A DNA stretch of 6,494 nt, from NCBI GenBank assembly GCA_007128865.1, contig SKWP01000219.1, positions 1 to 6,494 of the forward strand, in the 5' to 3' direction. Below the pieces are notes generated by a model. It made no database searches. It was not told the origin of the DNA and was given only the letters and a program-made list of their open reading frames with translations. Shown piece after piece: positions 1 to 6,494 of the stretch. How positions within the stretch are numbered: the first letter of the stretch is position 1; each line of letters opens with the position of its first letter. Source of the stretch: Paracoccaceae bacterium. Its GTDB lineage: Bacteria > Pseudomonadota > Alphaproteobacteria > Rhodobacterales > Rhodobacteraceae. A program made the translations under genes and the position numbers.

Positions 1-2275
1 GCGCCAGGTGTTCCCATGTCCAGGCCTCGGTCATCTGGTAGCTCCGGAAGGCCGAAAGCGCCGTCGCAACCGGCCCCTTGCGGCCCGACGGGCGCAGGCG
101 CATGTCAACCTCATAAAGCCGGCCCTCGGCCATCGGCGCCGACAGCGCGGTGATCAGCGCCTTGGTCAGCCGCGCATAGTATTGCGTTGCCGACAACGGC
201 CGCGGACCGGCCGACTCTTCCTGTCCGTCGGCGTCGTAGATCAGGATCAGGTCGAGGTCGGATACCGCATTCAGCCGCCCGGCCCCGAGCGACCCCATGC
301 CCAGCACCACCGCGCCGCGCCCCGGCGGCGCACCGTGCCGGGCCGCGAATTCGGCCAGAACCGGATGCCAGAGCGCCCCGATGACCGCCCGTGCAAGGTC
401 TGCATACTGGGCCGCGGCCTCGAACGCATCGGTCAGCCCGCGCAGGTGATGAACGCCGATGCGGAAATGCCATTCGCGCGCCCAGACCCGCGCCGCATCG
501 AGCTTGCGCTCGTAATCGGCCTCCTCGCGCAGCCGGGCTGCCAGCATCGCGGCCAGTGCCGGCTGTCCCGGCCAGGGCGAAAAGAAATCGCCGCCGATCA
601 CCGCATCCAGCACCCCGGCGTTGCGGCCCAGGTACTGCGCCAGCCGCGGCGCGGTGGCGCAGATGTCGACAATCAGGTCGATAAGCTGCGGATTGGCCTC
701 GAACAGCGAAAAAAGCTGCACCCCGGCCGGGAGCCGCGACAGGAAGGCATCGAACTGCGCCAGGGCGCCTTCGGCATCGGCCGCGCGTTGCAGGCGGCGC
801 AGGATTTCCGGCCGCAGACGCGAAAACAGCGCCAGCGCCCGGTCCGAACGCAGCGCCGGATAGCTTTGCCAGCGCGTGACAATGGCTTCGGCCTGTGGCG
901 AAAGCTCGGGCGGCGGGCCCTCGGCGCCGGCAGCAGAGCCGACATAGAAACCTTCGGTCAGGTCGGCCACCCGCACCAGCCGGCCGGCCAGCTCTGCCCG
1001 CCATGCGGCAGTATCCCCGAACCCCGAAAACCGGGCGAGACGGTCGAAGCCTTCGGGGTTTGCGGGCAGGATCTGGGTCTGGGCATCGCCGATCATCTGC
1101 AGCCGGTGTTCGACCTCGCGGTGGGCGGCGTAATGCTCCGACAGTTCCGCCGCGACATCCTGCGGGATCCAGCCCCGGCCGGCCAGCGCGGCAAGCCCGC
1201 CGACGGTGGTGGCATCGCGCAGGCCGGCATCGCGCCCGCCGGCGATAAGCTGCCGGGTCTGGGTGAAGAATTCGATCTCGCGGATGCCGCCGGGGGCAAG
1301 CTTGAGGTTGTAGCCCTCCAGCCCCGCGCCGTTTTCACCGGCGCCGGCATGCAGGCCCTTGTGGGCGCGGATGCGCAGGCGCATGTCGTGGGCATCCTGA
1401 ATGGCCGCGAAATCCAGGTGCCGGCGCCAGACAAACGGCGTCAGCGCGGCCAGAAACCGCGCCCCGGCGGCGATGTCGCCCGCGCAAGGCCGGGCCTTGA
1501 TGAAGGCGGCGCGTTCCCAGGTGCGCCCGAAGCTTTCGTAATAGCGCTCCGCCGCCTCCATCGAGATGCAGACCGGCGTGACCGAGGCATCGGGGCGCAA
1601 GCGCAGATCGGTGCGGAACACATAGCCTTCGGCGGTGAGGTCCGACAGCAGGCTGCAAAGCCGTCGCGTGACCCGGATGAAGGCCGCGCGGGCCTCCATC
1701 CTGTCGGCTTCGTCGAACCGGGTCTCGTCGAACAGGCAGATCAGGTCGATGTCGGAGGAATAGTTCAGCTCGCCCGCGCCCATCTTGCCCATCGCCAGCG
1801 CCACCATGCCGGCGCCGGTGGCGGCGTCTTGTTCGGTCGCGCCGGGCAGCTTGCCGCGGCGGATTTCGGCGGCGACAAGCGCCCGCAAGCCGGTATCCAC
1901 CGCACGGTCGGCAAGCCGTGTCAGCGCCCCGGTGACCTCGGGCAGCGCCCAGACGCCGCCCAGATCGGCCAGCGCCACCAGCAGCGCCACCCGCCGCTTG
2001 GCGCGCCGCAGTTCGGCACCCAGCTGCGCCGGCTCGACCGTGCCCAGCCGCGCCAGTTCGGCATCCAGCGCCGCCTCGGGCGCAGCGCACAGCGCCTCGG
2101 CGGCCCAGCCGGCTTCGCGCGCCATCAGATCGCGCAGGAAGGGGCTGCAGCCGGCGGCCCCGGACAGCAGCGGATGCAGGCCCGGCTCGACACCGGGGAC
2201 AAGCGCGGCGGGGTCAGCGCCGGCTTCGGCGTCGAAGGGAATCGGGGCTCGGGTCAGGCGACGGGAAAATTCCAT
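1..2275 (-). CDS. glnE: Bifunctional glutamine synthetase adenylyltransferase/adenylyl-removing enzyme, C-terminus cut by window edge
   Basis: Cytoplasmic regulator of nitrogen assimilation: it adenylylates glutamine synthetase when nitrogen is plentiful and removes AMP when it is scarce, under PII control. The minus-strand frame is open from ATG 2275-2273 to the left edge, giving about 758 residues of a protein usually near 900-950. The N-terminal adenylyl-removing nucleotidyltransferase domain shows GKMGAGELNYSSDIDL with the metal-binding pair D175/D177. The C-terminal adenylyltransferase domain shows GMGSLGAGRLNAVSDLDL with D673/D675. These match the DxD pairs known in E. coli GlnE (173/175 and 701/703). 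The visible part ends at TEAWTWEHLA, so roughly 150-190 C-terminal residues are missing. No Shine-Dalgarno sequence precedes the ATG and no better in-frame ATG lies upstream; the only nearby alternative is a TTG at 2311. It is transcribed divergently from the ybaK-like gene. Identification is very secure; only the start is open to minor doubt. Confidence 0.96.
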   Translation of the reverse strand, partial: MEFSRRLTRAPIPFDAEAGADPAALVPGVEPGLHPLLSGAAGCSPFLRDLMAREAGWAAEALCAAPEAALDAELARLGTVEPAQLGAELRRAKRRVALLVALADLGGVWALPEVTGALTRLADRAVDTGLRALVAAEIRRGKLPGATEQDAATGAGMVALAMGKMGAGELNYSSDIDLICLFDETRFDEADRMEARAAFIRVTRRLCSLLSDLTAEGYVFRTDLRLRPDASVTPVCISMEAAERYYESFGRTWERAAFIKARPCAGDIAAGARFLAALTPFVWRRHLDFAAIQDAHDMRLRIRAHKGLHAGAGENGAGLEGYNLKLAPGGIREIEFFTQTRQLIAGGRDAGLRDATTVGGLAALAGRGWIPQDVAAELSEHYAAHREVEHRLQMIGDAQTQILPANPEGFDRLARFSGFGDTAAWRAELAGRLVRVADLTEGFYVGSAAGAEGPPPELSPQAEAIVTRWQSYPALRSDRALALFSRLRPEILRRLQRAADAEGALAQFDAFLSRLPAGVQLFSLFEANPQLIDLIVDICATAPRLAQYLGRNAGVLDAVIGGDFFSPWPGQPALAAMLAARLREEADYERKLDAARVWAREWHFRIGVHHLRGLTDAFEAAAQYADLARAVIGALWHPVLAEFAARHGAPPGRGAVVLGMGSLGAGRLNAVSDLDLILIYDADGQEESAGPRPLSATQYYARLTKALITALSAPMAEGRLYEVDMRLRPSGRKGPVATALSAFRSYQMTEAWTWEHLA

Positions 2276-2282
2276 GTGCGCA

Positions 2283-2311
2283 ACACTGCTGCGACGGCCG
2301 GCGCAGGTCAA
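2283..2311 (-). promoter_or_regulatory. Candidate sigma70-type promoter for glnE, possibly leaderless
   Basis: Read on the minus strand, TTGACC (2311-2306) is followed by a 17-base spacer and CAGTGT (2288-2283). The -35 box matches consensus at 5 of 6 bases. The -10 box is weak but keeps the important A at position 2 and T at position 6. The usual spacing would place the transcription start at about 2276, next to the ATG at 2275. That agrees with the absence of a ribosome binding site. The call is inferred from sequence alone. Confidence 0.3.
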
Positions 2312-2325
2312 CGCATGCGGCCGGG

Positions 2326-2354
2326 TTGCGGGGCGGCCGCGGCCGTTTCATACT
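2326..2354 (+). promoter_or_regulatory. Candidate sigma70-type promoter for the ybaK-like gene
   Basis: TTGCGG (2326-2331) and CATACT (2349-2354) are separated by exactly 17 bases, and the predicted start near 2361 leaves a leader of about 20 bases carrying the ribosome binding site. The spacer contains a 12-base GC palindrome (2334-2345). It lies back to back with the glnE candidate promoter in a 105-base divergent region. It probably also serves the downstream rdd gene. The call rests on inspection only. Confidence 0.42.
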
Positions 2355-2380
2355 GCGCCGCGAAGGAGAGACGCCGGCCG

Positions 2381-2851
2381 ATGAGCAAGAGCCTGAAACG
2401 CGTGACCGCAGCGCTGCAAGCCGCCGGAGCGGATGTGCGTATCGTGGAAATGGATGCCTCGACCCGCACCGCCGGTGAAGCCGCGGCCGCGGCAGGCTGC
2501 GCGCTTGACCAGATCGTGAAGTCGATCGTCTTTCGGGGCGAGACCAGCGGCCATGTCCGGTTGTTCCTGACCGCCGGCGGAAACCGGGTGGATCCGGCGC
2601 TTGCCTCGGCGCTGGCCGATGAACCGCTCGGCCGGGCCGATGCCGATCTGGTGCGCCGCGAAACCGGCTTTGCCATCGGCGGTGTTGCGCCGGTCGGGCT
2701 GATCGCGCCGGTTCCGGTATGGATGGACCCGCGCCTGACCGAATTCGGGCTGATCTGGGCGGCCGCCGGTACGCCGCGCCATGTCTTTTCGATAGCGCCG
2801 CAGGTTCTGGCCCGCATCGCCGATGCCCGAATCGCCCGGTTCACGGCATGA
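2381..2851 (+). CDS. YbaK/EbsC-family aminoacyl-tRNA deacylase (trans-editing protein)
   Basis: A 156-residue cytoplasmic protein with a single YbaK/prolyl-tRNA editing-like domain. Family members hydrolyse mischarged aminoacyl-tRNA, for example Cys- or Ala-tRNA(Pro), outside the synthetase. Family landmarks are visible: a DQIVKSIVF segment with the conserved lysine at K47, a strand and turn LFLTAGGNRVD (about 61-71), the glycine/proline loop IGGVAPVG (99-106), and a C-terminal part with WMDPRL and FGLIWAAAGTPRHVF. The start at ATG 2381 is supported by AAGGAG at 2363-2368, with a rather long 12-base spacing, and by the natural family N-terminus. The same frame stays open far upstream opposite glnE, but that extension is not real. 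The closest subfamily (YbaK, ProXp or another) cannot be decided by eye, so substrate tRNA is left open. It is probably co-transcribed with the RDD gene 38 bases downstream. Confidence 0.9.
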   Translation: MSKSLKRVTAALQAAGADVRIVEMDASTRTAGEAAAAAGCALDQIVKSIVFRGETSGHVRLFLTAGGNRVDPALASALADEPLGRADADLVRRETGFAIGGVAPVGLIAPVPVWMDPRLTEFGLIWAAAGTPRHVFSIAPQVLARIADARIARFTA

Positions 2852-2886
2852 GCGGCCGGGTTCCTGCGCCCCGGTTCGAAGGCTAG
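2848..2886 (+). other. Twelve-codon mini-ORF linking ybaK-like and rdd genes
   Basis: An ATG at 2848-2850 overlaps the ybaK-like stop (TGA 2849-2851) in an ATGA arrangement. It opens a 12-codon frame, MSGRVPAPRFEG, that ends at TAG 2884-2886, only 3 bases before the rdd ATG. The rdd ribosome binding site lies inside it. It could pass ribosomes from the first gene to the second by termination-reinitiation. It is short enough to be chance, and nothing supports a functional peptide. Confidence 0.15.
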
Positions 2887-2889
2887 GTG

Positions 2890-3339
2890 ATGGCTGCATA
2901 TCGCGACCCGCTGCCCGACCCGTTCCGGCAGGCCGAATTCTATTCCGGTGTTGCGGCCAAGCGGCTTGTTGCCTGGGTCTTGGATACGGTGCTGATTTTC
3001 CTGCTGACGGTGCTGATCGTACCCTTTACCGGCTTTCTGGCGTTGCTGGCGCTGCCGACCGTCTATGTGGCAATCAACCTGGGATACCGTACCGTGGCGC
3101 TGGCGCGCTGGTCGGCCACGCCGGGGATGCTGATGCTGGCCATCGAGTTCCGCGGCCCTGACGGCCACCGGCTCGATACCCCGACGGCCTTTCTGCATTC
3201 GCTGGGCTACACGCTTTCCACCGCCTTCGTGCTGCCGCAGATCGCCTCGGTGGTGCTGATGCTGGTCACGGCGCGCGGTCAGGGGCTGAGCGACCATGTG
3301 CTGGGCACCGTGGCGCTGAACCGGCCGGCGCGGCATTGA
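2890..3339 (+). CDS. RDD-family integral membrane protein
   Basis: A 149-residue inner-membrane protein made of one RDD domain. Its cellular role is unknown; some RDD proteins have been linked to ion or solute transport, but nothing here fixes a substrate. The defining residues fit: R25 and D32 in KRLVAWVLD at the head of the first membrane segment, and D136 in QGLSDHVLGT near the end. Hydrophobic segments run at about 27-46, 47-65 and 108-127. The loop with SATPGMLML and AIEFRGPDG (about 76-92) corresponds to the usual TPGK-type signature, here with M instead of K. The start at ATG 2890 is preferred over the adjoining GTG 2887 because GAAGG (2878-2882) sits 7 bases before the ATG. It follows the ybaK-like gene by 38 bases on the same strand, without a visible terminator, so one transcript is likely. 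Confidence 0.88.
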   Translation: MAAYRDPLPDPFRQAEFYSGVAAKRLVAWVLDTVLIFLLTVLIVPFTGFLALLALPTVYVAINLGYRTVALARWSATPGMLMLAIEFRGPDGHRLDTPTAFLHSLGYTLSTAFVLPQIASVVLMLVTARGQGLSDHVLGTVALNRPARH

Positions 3340-3368
3340 ACTGCCTGCACACACGGGGCGAATCGGGC

Positions 3369-3397
3369 TTGGCACGTCGCGCCGGCCTTGCTAGCGT
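3369..3397 (+). promoter_or_regulatory. Candidate promoter for bpt
   Basis: TTGGCA (3369-3374), 17 bases of spacer and TAGCGT (3392-3397) lie in the 97-base gap between rdd and bpt. Transcription would start near 3404, giving a leader of about 33 bases. The -35 box is 5 of 6 to consensus and the -10 box 3 of 6. The leader has no clear Shine-Dalgarno sequence. It carries GTACCC twice (3416-3421 and 3431-3436). The call is inferred from sequence only. Confidence 0.38.
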
Positions 3398-3436
3398 GAT
3401 GACTGAAACAGTCCGGTACCCACCGAAACCGTACCC

Positions 3437-4276
3437 ATGCGCCACACGCTGCCGATCGCACCCCAGTTCTATGTCACGGCGCCACAGCCCTGTCCCTATC
3501 TGGACGGCCGGATGGAGCGCAAGCTGTTCACGGCGTTGCAGGGCGACAATGCCGAACGTCTGAACGACGCGCTTTCCAAGCAGGGCTTCCGGCGGTCGCA
3601 GAACGTGCTTTACCGCCCGTCCTGCGCCGATTGTGCCGCCTGCCTTTCGGCCCGCATCCGGGTGGCCGATTTCGTGCCCGGCCGCAGCCAGCGCAAGGCG
3701 ATCCGGCGCAATGCCGGGTTGCGCCGCAGTGCCAGCGCGCCCTGGGCGACCGAAGAACAGTATGTGCTGTTTCGCCGCTATCTGGACAGCCGCCACGCCG
3801 ACGGCGGGATGGCCGACATGGACATCTTCGAATTCGCGGCGATGATGGAGGAAACGCCGGTCCGGTCGCAGGTGGTGGAATATGTTGCCACCGAACCCGA
3901 TTGCGGGAGGGCGCTGGCCGGCGTGTGCCTGACCGATGTGCTGGACGACGGGTTGTCGCTTGTCTATTCCTTCTATGACCCGGATCGCAGCGATGCCAGC
4001 CTTGGCACCTATATCATCCTCGATCACATCGAGATGGCGCGCGACGCCGGCCTGCCCTATGTCTATCTCGGCTACTGGGTGCCCGGCAGCCCGAAAATGG
4101 GCTACAAGGCGCGGTTTTCGGCGCTGGAGATCTACCATCGCGGCGAATGGCGCGACATCGGCGACCCCGACAGCTATTCGGCCGAACGTCACCCGCTTTC
4201 GGTCGACCCGATCGCCGAACAGGTCGCCCGTATCCTGCTGCCCGATACCCGGCCCACGCGCGCTGAACGGGGCTGA
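3437..4276 (+). CDS. bpt: Aspartate/glutamate leucyltransferase of the bacterial N-degron pathway (ATE/Bpt family)
   Basis: A 279-residue cytoplasmic aminoacyl-tRNA-protein transferase. Bacterial Bpt moves leucine from Leu-tRNA to proteins with N-terminal Asp or Glu, making them substrates for ClpS/ClpAP; such genes are often annotated as arginyltransferase. The N-terminal ATE domain (about 15-85) shows PCPYLDGR with C19 and the cysteine cluster SCADCAAC with C63, C66 and C69. The equivalent cysteines in eukaryotic ATE1 bind metal or an Fe-S cluster, which is only an inference for this protein. The C-terminal, GNAT-like ATE domain (about 105-235) shows [11 protein letters not shown], the helix [13 protein letters not shown] and [17 protein letters not shown]. 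Length is normal for the family. ATG 3437 is the only reasonable start, because an in-frame TGA lies at 3404-3406 with no ATG or GTG between. No strong ribosome binding site precedes it. It converges on anmK, leaving 7 bases between stop codons. Confidence 0.95.
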   Translation: MRHTLPIAPQFYVTAPQPCPYLDGRMERKLFTALQGDNAERLNDALSKQGFRRSQNVLYRPSCADCAACLSARIRVADFVPGRSQRKAIRRNAGLRRSASAPWATEEQYVLFRRYLDSRHADGGMADMDIFEFAAMMEETPVRSQVVEYVATEPDCGRALAGVCLTDVLDDGLSLVYSFYDPDRSDASLGTYIILDHIEMARDAGLPYVYLGYWVPGSPKMGYKARFSALEIYHRGEWRDIGDPDSYSAERHPLSVDPIAEQVARILLPDTRPTRAERG

Positions 4277-4290
4277 TCCTGCTTCAGCCC
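4270..4290. terminator. Inverted repeat at the bpt/anmK convergence, possible bidirectional terminator
   Basis: GGGCTGA (4270-4276) and TCAGCCC (4284-4290) form a perfect 7-base-pair stem around the loop TCCTGCT. The bpt stop TGA ends the left arm, and the anmK stop (TGA on the minus strand) begins the right arm, so both genes terminate inside the hairpin. No T-run follows on either strand, so it is not a classical intrinsic terminator. It may act as an RNA 3'-end structure or assist Rho-dependent termination. It could also be chance. Confidence 0.33.
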
Positions 4291-5369
4291 GGGGTATGCA
4301 GCAGCCCGCCGGGCATTGGCCGGGGGGCGCCCGTGGTACCGGGCAGGCTGAGCGGCAGCCCCTGCAGGCTGCGCACCGCGAGATAGGCAAAGCACTCGGC
4401 CTCCAGCAGGTCGCCATCCCAGCCGACCGCCTCGACCGGCTCCACCGGCACACCCAGCGCCGACCGCATCTGCGCCATCAGCCAAGTGTTCCGGCGGCCG
4501 CCACCGCACACCAGCCAGCGCCGCGGCAAGGCAGGGAAATGCACCCGCGCGGCGGCAACCGTGCCAACCGTCAGCGCCGCAAGGGTGGCCATTGCGTCGG
4601 CCGGGGCGGCATCCTCGAGGCCCTCAAGCGCGCCGTGAAATTCGTTTCTGTCCAGTGATTTGGGCGGCATTTTTGAGAGATAGGGCGAAGCCATCGCGGC
4701 AGCCAGGGCATGTGTTCGGACCGTACCGCGTGCCGCGATGGCACCGTCACGGTCAAAATCCAGCCCCAGACGCGCGCGCGCCACATCGTCCATCAGGGCC
4801 GAACCGGGGCCGGTGTCGAAGGCAAGGATATCGCCGGCCTCGCCCAGCCATGTCACATTGCCGACCCCGCCAAGGTTCAGCACCGCAAGCGGGCGCTCCA
4901 GCGGCGCCGCGCGGGCCGCGTGATACAGCGGCGCCAGCGGTGCGCCCTGCCCGCCGGCCACCACATCGGCCAGCCGGAAGCCATCGACCACCGCCACGCC
5001 CAGACGGCGGGCAAGGGCGCTACCGCGGCCAAGCTGCCGCGTGACGCGGGCGGCCGGCCGGTGCCACACCGTCTGGCCGTGCAGGCCGATCACGTCGATG
5101 TCCCGCGCCGCAATCCCGCGCCCGGCCATGAAGGCTGCGATGGCCCCGGCAAAGGCATCGGTGACCAGTGTTTCAAGCGCGTCGAGCGGTTCGGTCCCGG
5201 CCCGGGACGGATCGTCGGCCAGAAACGCCAGCACCGCGGCACGCGCGGTTTCCGGCCAGGGAAGGGAGGCACCGGAAACGGGGCGGACCGACGCCTGCCC
5301 GTCGGTTTCGATCACCGCGATGTCGATGGCATCGACCGAGGTACCGCTGATCGCCCCCAGCGCGCGCAC
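4284..5369 (-). CDS. anmK: Anhydro-N-acetylmuramic acid kinase, motif-divergent
   Basis: Cytoplasmic kinase of peptidoglycan recycling that opens 1,6-anhydro-MurNAc and phosphorylates it with ATP to MurNAc-6-phosphate. From GTG 5369 it has 361 residues, normal for the family. Recognisable parts in order: the phosphate loop ALGAISGTSVDAID (3-16), GLHGQTVWHRP (96-106), AGGQGAPLAP (138-147), LNLGGVGNVTW (164-174), FDTGPG (184-189) with D185 at the catalytic base position, KSLDRNEF (237-244), LVCGGGRRN (286-294), EAECFAYLAVR (323-333) and GTTGAPRPMPGG (344-355). Several ligand-site positions differ from consensus as I know it: A14 for Gly, R115 for Asp/Asn, G130 for the Asp of ADFR, and S190 for Asn of GPGN. 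The GTG lies 4 bases after the guaB stop with a weak GGA 7 bases upstream. ATG 5420 would add 17 residues and overlap guaB by 47 bases. Co-transcription with guaB is likely. No murQ or other recycling gene is in view. Confidence 0.9.
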   Translation of the reverse strand: MRALGAISGTSVDAIDIAVIETDGQASVRPVSGASLPWPETARAAVLAFLADDPSRAGTEPLDALETLVTDAFAGAIAAFMAGRGIAARDIDVIGLHGQTVWHRPAARVTRQLGRGSALARRLGVAVVDGFRLADVVAGGQGAPLAPLYHAARAAPLERPLAVLNLGGVGNVTWLGEAGDILAFDTGPGSALMDDVARARLGLDFDRDGAIAARGTVRTHALAAAMASPYLSKMPPKSLDRNEFHGALEGLEDAAPADAMATLAALTVGTVAAARVHFPALPRRWLVCGGGRRNTWLMAQMRSALGVPVEPVEAVGWDGDLLEAECFAYLAVRSLQGLPLSLPGTTGAPRPMPGGLLHTPG

Positions 5370-5373
5370 GGGT

Positions 5374-6494
<1,121 letters not shown>

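Noticed and set aside
1335..2090. Minus-strand open frame of about 250 codons within glnE.
   Set aside because: It is a shifted frame inside glnE; the true glnE frame has both nucleotidyltransferase motifs, whereas this one is Ala/Gly/Arg-rich noise.
2333..2340. GCGGCCGC, a rare-cutter restriction site, considered as a cloning scar.
   Set aside because: It sits in native intergenic sequence continuous with both flanking genes, and no vector sequence is seen.
8..2380. Very long plus-strand open frame running opposite glnE and into the ybaK-like gene.
   Set aside because: It is exactly antisense to a full set of GlnE motifs, its translation is Arg/Pro/Gln-rich low-complexity protein of no recognisable family, and such open antisense frames are expected in GC-rich genes. 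Only its last 156 codons (from 2381) are real, where it becomes the YbaK-type protein.
2308..3375. Minus-strand open frame of 355 codons opposite the ybaK-like and rdd genes.
   Set aside because: It spans two well-supported plus-strand genes and their gap, has no recognisable domain and no ribosome binding site, and has shadow-type composition.
4333..4348. Small inverted repeat GCCCG/CGGGC inside the 3' part of anmK, considered as a terminator.
   Set aside because: It lies within the conserved C-terminal coding region, has no T-run and is short; GC-rich coding sequence gives many such pairs.
3266..4453. Minus-strand open frame of 395 codons opposite bpt.
   Set aside because: bpt on the plus strand carries all the ATE-family motifs; the antisense frame crosses into anmK and resembles no family.

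Overview
The window is GC-rich, gene-dense chromosomal DNA with strong G/C preference at third codon positions. The protein sequences, especially GuaB, GlnE and the bacterial-type leucyltransferase, look alphaproteobacterial, most likely Rhodobacterales/Rhodobacteraceae. That placement is an inference from protein style and base composition; no rRNA or other marker is present. I see no insertion sequence, phage gene, tRNA, rRNA, CRISPR array or long repeat.

Layout. (i) Bases 1-2275, minus strand: glnE, the bifunctional glutamine synthetase adenylyltransferase/adenylyl-removing enzyme. Its true start is at 2275 and its C-terminus runs off the left edge. (ii) Bases 2276-2380: a divergent intergenic region with a candidate promoter for each direction. 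(iii) Plus strand: a YbaK/EbsC-type aminoacyl-tRNA deacylase (2381-2851), a small RDD-domain membrane protein (2890-3339), a 97-base gap holding a candidate promoter, and bpt (3437-4276), which adds leucine to N-terminal Asp/Glu. (iv) Minus strand, converging on bpt: anmK (4284-5369), directly downstream of guaB (5374 to beyond the right edge, N-terminus missing). The bpt and anmK stop codons lie 7 bases apart, inside the two arms of one small inverted repeat.

The genes are housekeeping and quality-control functions rather than one pathway: GlnE tunes nitrogen assimilation, YbaK-type proteins clear mischarged tRNA, Bpt feeds the N-degron pathway, AnmK recycles peptidoglycan sugar, and GuaB commits IMP to guanine nucleotides. 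Two likely transcription units can be read: ybaK-like plus rdd, and guaB plus anmK. I found no undescribed system. The most notable points are the AnmK protein, which departs from family consensus at several ligand-site motifs while keeping the catalytic Asp, a possibly leaderless glnE, and the stop-codon hairpin between bpt and anmK.

Two of the main genes, glnE and guaB, are cut by the window edges. A very long plus-strand open frame opposite glnE is a base-composition shadow.
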